Assembly (NCBI RefSeq): GCF_001950325.1
Contig: NZ_BDJL01000055.1
Location: forward strand, 44,032-108,031
Length of the DNA: 64,000 nucleotides
Source: Carboxydothermus islandicus
GTDB lineage: Bacteria; Bacillota; Z-2901; Carboxydothermales; Carboxydothermaceae
Direction: 5' to 3'
Below the pieces are notes generated by a model. It saw only the letters and a list, made by a program, of their open reading frames with translations. It had not been told where the DNA came from and did not search any database. The position numbers were made by a program, and so were the translations under genes. Positions 60,635-64,000 of this stretch are shown here, one piece after another (position 1 is the first letter of the stretch; every line of letters begins with the position of its first letter).

Positions 60635-62646
60635 AACACCCCGTGGGGCTTACGGTCGTAAAGTTCGGCCAGTTTGGCATCGTTAAAACGATCGACCGTA
60701 CTTAAATAACCGGTAATCCTTCTTACCCGCCTAATCTGCCCCTCACCGCAGGCTGGACAAAGATCAGCAATCACCCCTAAAAAGCCACAGCTTTCGCAAA
60801 AATCCAGGGGGTAGTTAATTCCCGCATATCCCATGTCATTTTTCGCCATGTGTTTAATAACTGCTTCCAGAGCTTCAAGGTTATTTAAGGGAGGCGCGGA
60901 AAACTCTACATAGCTAATGTGCCCGCCGTTACAGTACTTGTGATAAGGTCCTTCAATCTCAATCTTTTTAAATATTTCGATAGGATACGCCACCGGCACA
61001 TGAAAGGAGTTAGTGTAGTATTGCTTATCGGTAACTCCGGGTATCACCCCAAACTCTTTTCGGTCTAAAGCCGTAAATCGTCCCGACAAGCCTTCCGCCG
61101 GGGTTGCCAGCAAGGCAAAGTTAAGGTCCGTTTCCTCACAAAACTCATCCACCTTCTCCCGCATCGTTTTAACTATTTTAAGTCCCAGTTCCTGAGCTTC
61201 CTCACTTTCCCCGTGATGTTTTCCGGTAAGTAAAATTAAGGTTTCCGCAAGACCAATAAAGCCTATAGAAAATGTCCCCTGCACAATTGCCGGTAAAATT
61301 GAATCTTCCGGCCCCAAATTTTCGGAACCTAAATAAATTTTTTGCCCCATAATAAAAGGTAAATCTTTTACCTTTAAATTTTTTAAAACGGAAAGCCTGT
61401 GCAGAAGCTGCTGTTTTCCCTTTTCCATAAGCCAGAATAGTTCCTGCCAAAAAACTTCCAGTTTACCCCTGGCTTTAATGGCAAGCCGGGGTAGATTTAA
61501 GGTAACCGCAGCAATGTTCCCCCGTCGTTCGGTAACTTCCGGGCCCTTCCGGTTGGCCATAACCCGGGTGCGACAGCCCATATAGCTTACCTGATCGCCG
61601 TATTTTTGATTAAAGCTACTGTCCATAAAGCTAAAAGTTGGATTTAGCCTTTTGGCAGCAACCCTTAAAGCAAGTTGAAAAAGATCGTAATTGGGATCCC
61701 CGGGCTCAAAGTTAACACCTTTTTTTAAGCGAAAAATTACATTAGGGAAAATTGGGTTTTCCCCCCGGCCCAGGCCTTTTTCGTAGGCCAGTAAAAAATT
61801 TCTCGTAACTTTGCGACCCACCTCGCTGGTGTCGGTGCCTAAATTTATACTGCTAAAAACTACCTGATTTCCTGCCCGGCTGTGCATGCTGTTTAAATTA
61901 TAGATGAACGCCTCCATCGCCTGGAAAATCTCTTCCTCCGGCGCCTGTCCCATAAAAGCTGCCATATCCCGGTCAAAAAACGGAAAACTCTGTCCGCCGT
62001 ACATGTCGTTCTGAGCGCTCTGCAACACAATGGCCGCCAGGGCCGCCGCACTGCCCGGACGCTTTGGCGGTCTTATATAGCCATGTCCGTTATTAAAGCC
62101 TTTTTCTAAAATTTCCTTTAAGGGATGCTGGAGGCAGTTTATGGTTTTGGCATAATAATCCAAATCATGGATGTGGTAATCGCCCCGCTTATGTAACAGC
62201 GCCAGTTCTTCGGGAATTAGCCGGGAAAGGTAGTAATGTTTGGAAGCGGCACTGGCTATTTGGTACATTTTGGCCGCCGGCGAGTGCCCGATATTGGCGT
62301 TTTCCCGGCTGGTTTCTACCAAGATTTCCGCTACGGTATCCATTAATTCCGATTTGCCTTCCCGAATCGCCGTTCTTTTTGCCCGGTAGAGAATATACGC
62401 CTTGGCCGTTTTCGCATGGCCGTTTTCAATTAAAATTTTTTCCACCGCATCCTGGACATCTTCCACGTTAAAAAGATTTCCGTTAAATTTTTTCTTTAAA
62501 TATTCCAGAACCTGTAAAGTTAATTTTAAAGCCGTTTCCCTATCTTCTCCTCCCACTGCCCGGGCAGCTTTAAAAATTGCTTCGGTTATTTTAATAGGGT
62601 CAAAAGGAACTACCCTACCGTCCCGCTTGATAATCTCCGTAAACAT
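60631..62646 (-). CDS. nrdD: anaerobic (class III) ribonucleoside-triphosphate reductase
   Basis: Makes deoxyribonucleotides without oxygen. The 671-residue protein has an N-terminal ATP-cone (about 3-95, IIKRDGRVVPFDPIKI), the catalytic barrel (NCLQHPLKEILEKGFNNGHG, HYHIHDLDYYAK-like DYHIHDLDYYAK), Zn-site cysteines CESC and CPAC, and the glycyl radical region RRITGYLSTVDRFND. Follows nrdR by 3 bases. Confidence 0.96.
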   Translation of the reverse strand: MFTEIIKRDGRVVPFDPIKITEAIFKAARAVGGEDRETALKLTLQVLEYLKKKFNGNLFNVEDVQDAVEKILIENGHAKTAKAYILYRAKRTAIREGKSELMDTVAEILVETSRENANIGHSPAAKMYQIASAASKHYYLSRLIPEELALLHKRGDYHIHDLDYYAKTINCLQHPLKEILEKGFNNGHGYIRPPKRPGSAAALAAIVLQSAQNDMYGGQSFPFFDRDMAAFMGQAPEEEIFQAMEAFIYNLNSMHSRAGNQVVFSSINLGTDTSEVGRKVTRNFLLAYEKGLGRGENPIFPNVIFRLKKGVNFEPGDPNYDLFQLALRVAAKRLNPTFSFMDSSFNQKYGDQVSYMGCRTRVMANRKGPEVTERRGNIAAVTLNLPRLAIKARGKLEVFWQELFWLMEKGKQQLLHRLSVLKNLKVKDLPFIMGQKIYLGSENLGPEDSILPAIVQGTFSIGFIGLAETLILLTGKHHGESEEAQELGLKIVKTMREKVDEFCEETDLNFALLATPAEGLSGRFTALDRKEFGVIPGVTDKQYYTNSFHVPVAYPIEIFKKIEIEGPYHKYCNGGHISYVEFSAPPLNNLEALEAVIKHMAKNDMGYAGINYPLDFCESCGFLGVIADLCPACGEGQIRRVRRITGYLSTVDRFNDAKLAELYDRKPHGVL

Positions 62647-62649
62647 TTC

Positions 62650-63111
62650 TTAATTCTCTCCCCCGTTTAATAATTTTTTCAGCTCTTCCAAAAATGAATT
62701 AACATCTTTAAACTGCCGGTATACCGAGGCAAAGCGAACATACGCTACTTCATCAAGTTTCTTTAACCGGCTCATGACCATTTCCCCAATTTCTAAACTT
62801 GTAACCTCCTGCTCTAATCTATTTTTTAGTTCCCTCTCAATCTCCTCAGCTATTTCCAACAGTTTACTCTCGGCAATCGGTCGCTTTTCGCACGCCTTTA
62901 GTAAACCCGTGTAAATTTTGTGCTTATCAAAGAGTTGCTTGCTGCCATCTTTTTTAACCACAATTAACGGCCGGTCATCCAAACGTTCATAGGTGGTAAA
63001 TCTTTTGCTGCAGTTTTCACACTCCCGGCGCCTTTTAATGGCAAAACCGTCTTCCGCAGCCCGGGTATCTATCACCCGGGTATTTTCGTTACCGCAAAAA
63101 GGACACCTCAA
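62650..63111 (-). CDS. nrdR: transcriptional repressor NrdR
   Basis: A 153-residue Zn-ribbon/ATP-cone repressor of ribonucleotide reductase genes. It starts RCPFCGNENTRVIDTR (after an initiator TTG at 63111) and has RRRECENCSKRFTTYER, then the ATP-cone (KKDGSKQLFDKHKI). TTG is the only start that keeps the conserved N-terminus; the GGTGGTGGGAGG stretch ahead serves as ribosome site. First gene of nrdR-nrdD-nrdG. Confidence 0.96.
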   Translation of the reverse strand: MRCPFCGNENTRVIDTRAAEDGFAIKRRRECENCSKRFTTYERLDDRPLIVVKKDGSKQLFDKHKIYTGLLKACEKRPIAESKLLEIAEEIERELKNRLEQEVTSLEIGEMVMSRLKKLDEVAYVRFASVYRQFKDVNSFLEELKKLLNGGEN

Positions 63112-63122
63112 TTCCTCCCACC

Positions 63123-63138
63123 ACCCAATATTTTGTGT
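63123..63138 (+). promoter_or_regulatory. NrdR box, proximal
   Basis: ACCCAATATTTTGTGT closely matches the NrdR-box palindrome consensus ACACAATATATTGTGT. It lies downstream of the -10 element of the nrdR promoter. Confidence 0.8.
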
Positions 63139-63146
63139 TTAGGCTA

Positions 63147-63176
63147 ATTATATACTACTATATCTTGTGTGGTCAA
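63147..63176 (-). promoter_or_regulatory. predicted nrdR-nrdD-nrdG promoter
   Basis: Minus-strand TTGACC (63176-63171), 18-base spacer and TATAAT (63152-63147), 35 bases before the nrdR start. The spacer is filled exactly by one NrdR box. Confidence 0.75.
63155..63170 (+). promoter_or_regulatory. NrdR box, distal, overlapping the promoter spacer
   Basis: CTACTATATCTTGTGT matches the NrdR-box pattern except at the first bases. Its centre is 32 bases (about three turns) from the proximal box, the usual tandem arrangement, and it covers the region between -35 and -10. Confidence 0.75.
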
Positions 63177-63190
63177 GGAAATAAAAGGCA

Positions 63191-63222
63191 AAAAAATAAC
63201 CCCAGGGCATACCAGCCTGAGG
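63191..63222 (-). terminator. intrinsic terminator after ymxH
   Basis: CCTCAGG and CCTGGGG arms on the minus strand (63222-63216 with 63206-63200) flank a 9-base loop, followed by TTATTTTTTT. It lies directly after the ymxH stop. Confidence 0.8.
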
Positions 63223-63224
63223 TT

Positions 63225-63482
63225 TTACCGGGGCGGTATCTCAACAAAATTGGGAAGGTCCACCAAAATTACATCTATGCCAATTTTTTTGATTGCCGAC
63301 CAGGGAATAAAAACATCATCATTCCGCGCCCAAAAGTTCCAGCTCCGGGTGCTTATCGGTATGATTAAACCGTTAATTTTACCCCTCTCCAAGTCCAGAT
63401 CTATATCTTTAATCAGCCCAAGCCGCCGTCCGTCCGCAACATTAATTACTTCACGATATTTCAATTCCGAAAGTCTTAACAT
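63225..63482 (-). CDS. ymxH: YlmC/YmxH-family PRC-barrel sporulation-associated protein
   Basis: An 85-residue PRC-barrel protein: LRLSELKYREVINVADGRRL, GLIKDIDLDLERGKI and DVFIPWSAIKKIGIDVILVD. YlmC/YmxH members are sporulation-associated in Firmicutes; biochemical role unknown. RBS GGGGGTG before ATG 63482. Confidence 0.9.
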   Translation of the reverse strand: MLRLSELKYREVINVADGRRLGLIKDIDLDLERGKINGLIIPISTRSWNFWARNDDVFIPWSAIKKIGIDVILVDLPNFVEIPPR

Positions 63483-63528
63483 AAAAACACCCCCGGCCTG
63501 GTAAATTATATGCCGGAGGTCTTGAAAA

Positions 63529-64000
63529 TTACCCTTTTTTTATCGTTTTTTTGAATTTCTTAAAGAAAAAGGACTTCAAATAATAACTTTTTACGTGAGA
63601 AGGCTCGATTCGTCCCCAATCGGCAAAACAAAGGCGGGGGTAAAGAATGCACCACCAGTTCTGCCCTTGAGCTTTGCCAATTTTTATTCTTAAAGCATCA
63701 TAATAACCAGCAGGAACAATATATTCTCCATAAGAGCGCTCGGAAAAATAAAACTTTCCCATCTCCACTTTTATCCCAATATCTTTTCCCTGAGTTTTAA
63801 GATAGTTCTGGGCTACAGCATTAATGTGGGGCAGTTCATCTTTTATAATATTTAACGCTTCCTCACGACTTTTTACCGGTTTTAATTTGGGATATAAATA
63901 CGTTAATACTTCATCCCTTAACCTTAACTTTAGCTCCTGGTCAGCGGGGGTATCGCTGGCAGCAATTACGTGAAAACGGATAATATCGTGCTCCACCACT
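63529..64000 (-). CDS. spoIIR: stage II sporulation protein R, C-terminal part (N-terminus beyond the window)
   Basis: Secreted signal from forespore to mother cell that activates SpoIIGA processing of sigma-E. The visible 157 or so residues hold IIRFHVIAASDTPADQELKL, RDEVLTYLYPKL, and the C-terminal NWWCILYPRLCFAD. The N-terminal membrane segment should lie past base 64000, so the gene is cut by the window edge. The basic tail FFFKKFKKTIKKG ends at 63529. Confidence 0.92.
   Translation of the reverse strand, partial: VVEHDIIRFHVIAASDTPADQELKLRLRDEVLTYLYPKLKPVKSREEALNIIKDELPHINAVAQNYLKTQGKDIGIKVEMGKFYFSERSYGEYIVPAGYYDALRIKIGKAQGQNWWCILYPRLCFADWGRIEPSHVKSYYLKSFFFKKFKKTIKKG

Overview
The window reads as chromosome from an anaerobic, spore-forming, probably thermophilic low-GC Firmicute. 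The grounds are sporulation genes (spoIIR, ymxH), Gram-positive division genes (sepF, divIVA, ylmG/ylmH), TTG/GTG starts with strong Shine-Dalgarno sites, a glmS ribozyme, a UGA-containing selenoprotein, a class III ribonucleotide reductase and fused FAD/Fe-S oxidoreductases. Gene content resembles the Carboxydothermus/Moorella/Peptococcaceae group; the genus is inference only. Nearly all bases are coding. I see no tRNA, rRNA, CRISPR, prophage or insertion sequence.

Layout. 1-4903 (minus): cdaA-cdaR-FAD protein-glmM-glmS, coupling c-di-AMP synthesis to amino-sugar synthesis, with a glmS self-cleaving ribozyme between glmM and glmS. 5258-6277: a short chemoreceptor. 6373-25963 (minus): an unusual catabolic island, ending in a terminator at about 6325. 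It holds an NCS2 uracil/xanthine permease, a three-subunit molybdenum hydroxylase, a four-subunit Na+-pumping (methyl)malonyl-CoA decarboxylase, a nitroreductase-fold protein, a nitrilase-family amidase, carbamate kinase, a cyclase-family ring hydrolase, a class III CoA-transferase, the AllFGH (FdrA/YlbE/YlbF) carbamoyltransferase set, a PucR regulator and two XdhC-type maturation genes. 26163-29751 (plus): tandem ArsB/NhaD-type transporters and an ADP-ribosylglycohydrolase. 29693-37568: mixed signalling and housekeeping genes, including a small selenoprotein with a CxxU motif. 37688-50549: a carboxylate-oxidation region with two GlcD-GlcF fusion proteins, a TetR regulator with visible operators, an OxlT-type transporter, ActP/YjcH acetate symport and their usual DUF294/exonuclease partners. 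50603-60040 (minus): a long operon running from a beta-CASP nuclease through pgeF, phoP-phoR-phoU and an HlyD-like protein to the ylm/sepF/divIVA division cluster. 60122-64000 (minus): nrdR-nrdD-nrdG under tandem NrdR boxes, then ymxH and the C-terminal part of spoIIR.

Main hypothesis. The 6.4-26 kb island lacks allantoinase, allantoate hydrolase and urease, yet contains every class of enzyme needed for an anaerobic oxidative pyrimidine pathway: uracil (or thymine) uptake, hydroxylation to (methyl)barbiturate, hydrolytic ring opening to ureido(methyl)malonate, phosphorolytic carbamoyl transfer to carbamoyl phosphate plus (methyl)malonamate, deamidation to (methyl)malonate, CoA activation, and Na+-pumping decarboxylation to acetyl-CoA or propionyl-CoA. 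Carbamate kinase would give ATP and the decarboxylase a sodium gradient. This would be a purely energy-yielding pyrimidine fermentation that I do not know to be described. The gene families are seen; the substrates are inferred.

The second strong observation is the selenoprotein at 32573-32869. Its UGA codon, CxxU motif, SECIS-like hairpin and 4-nt coupling to the upstream gene all agree.
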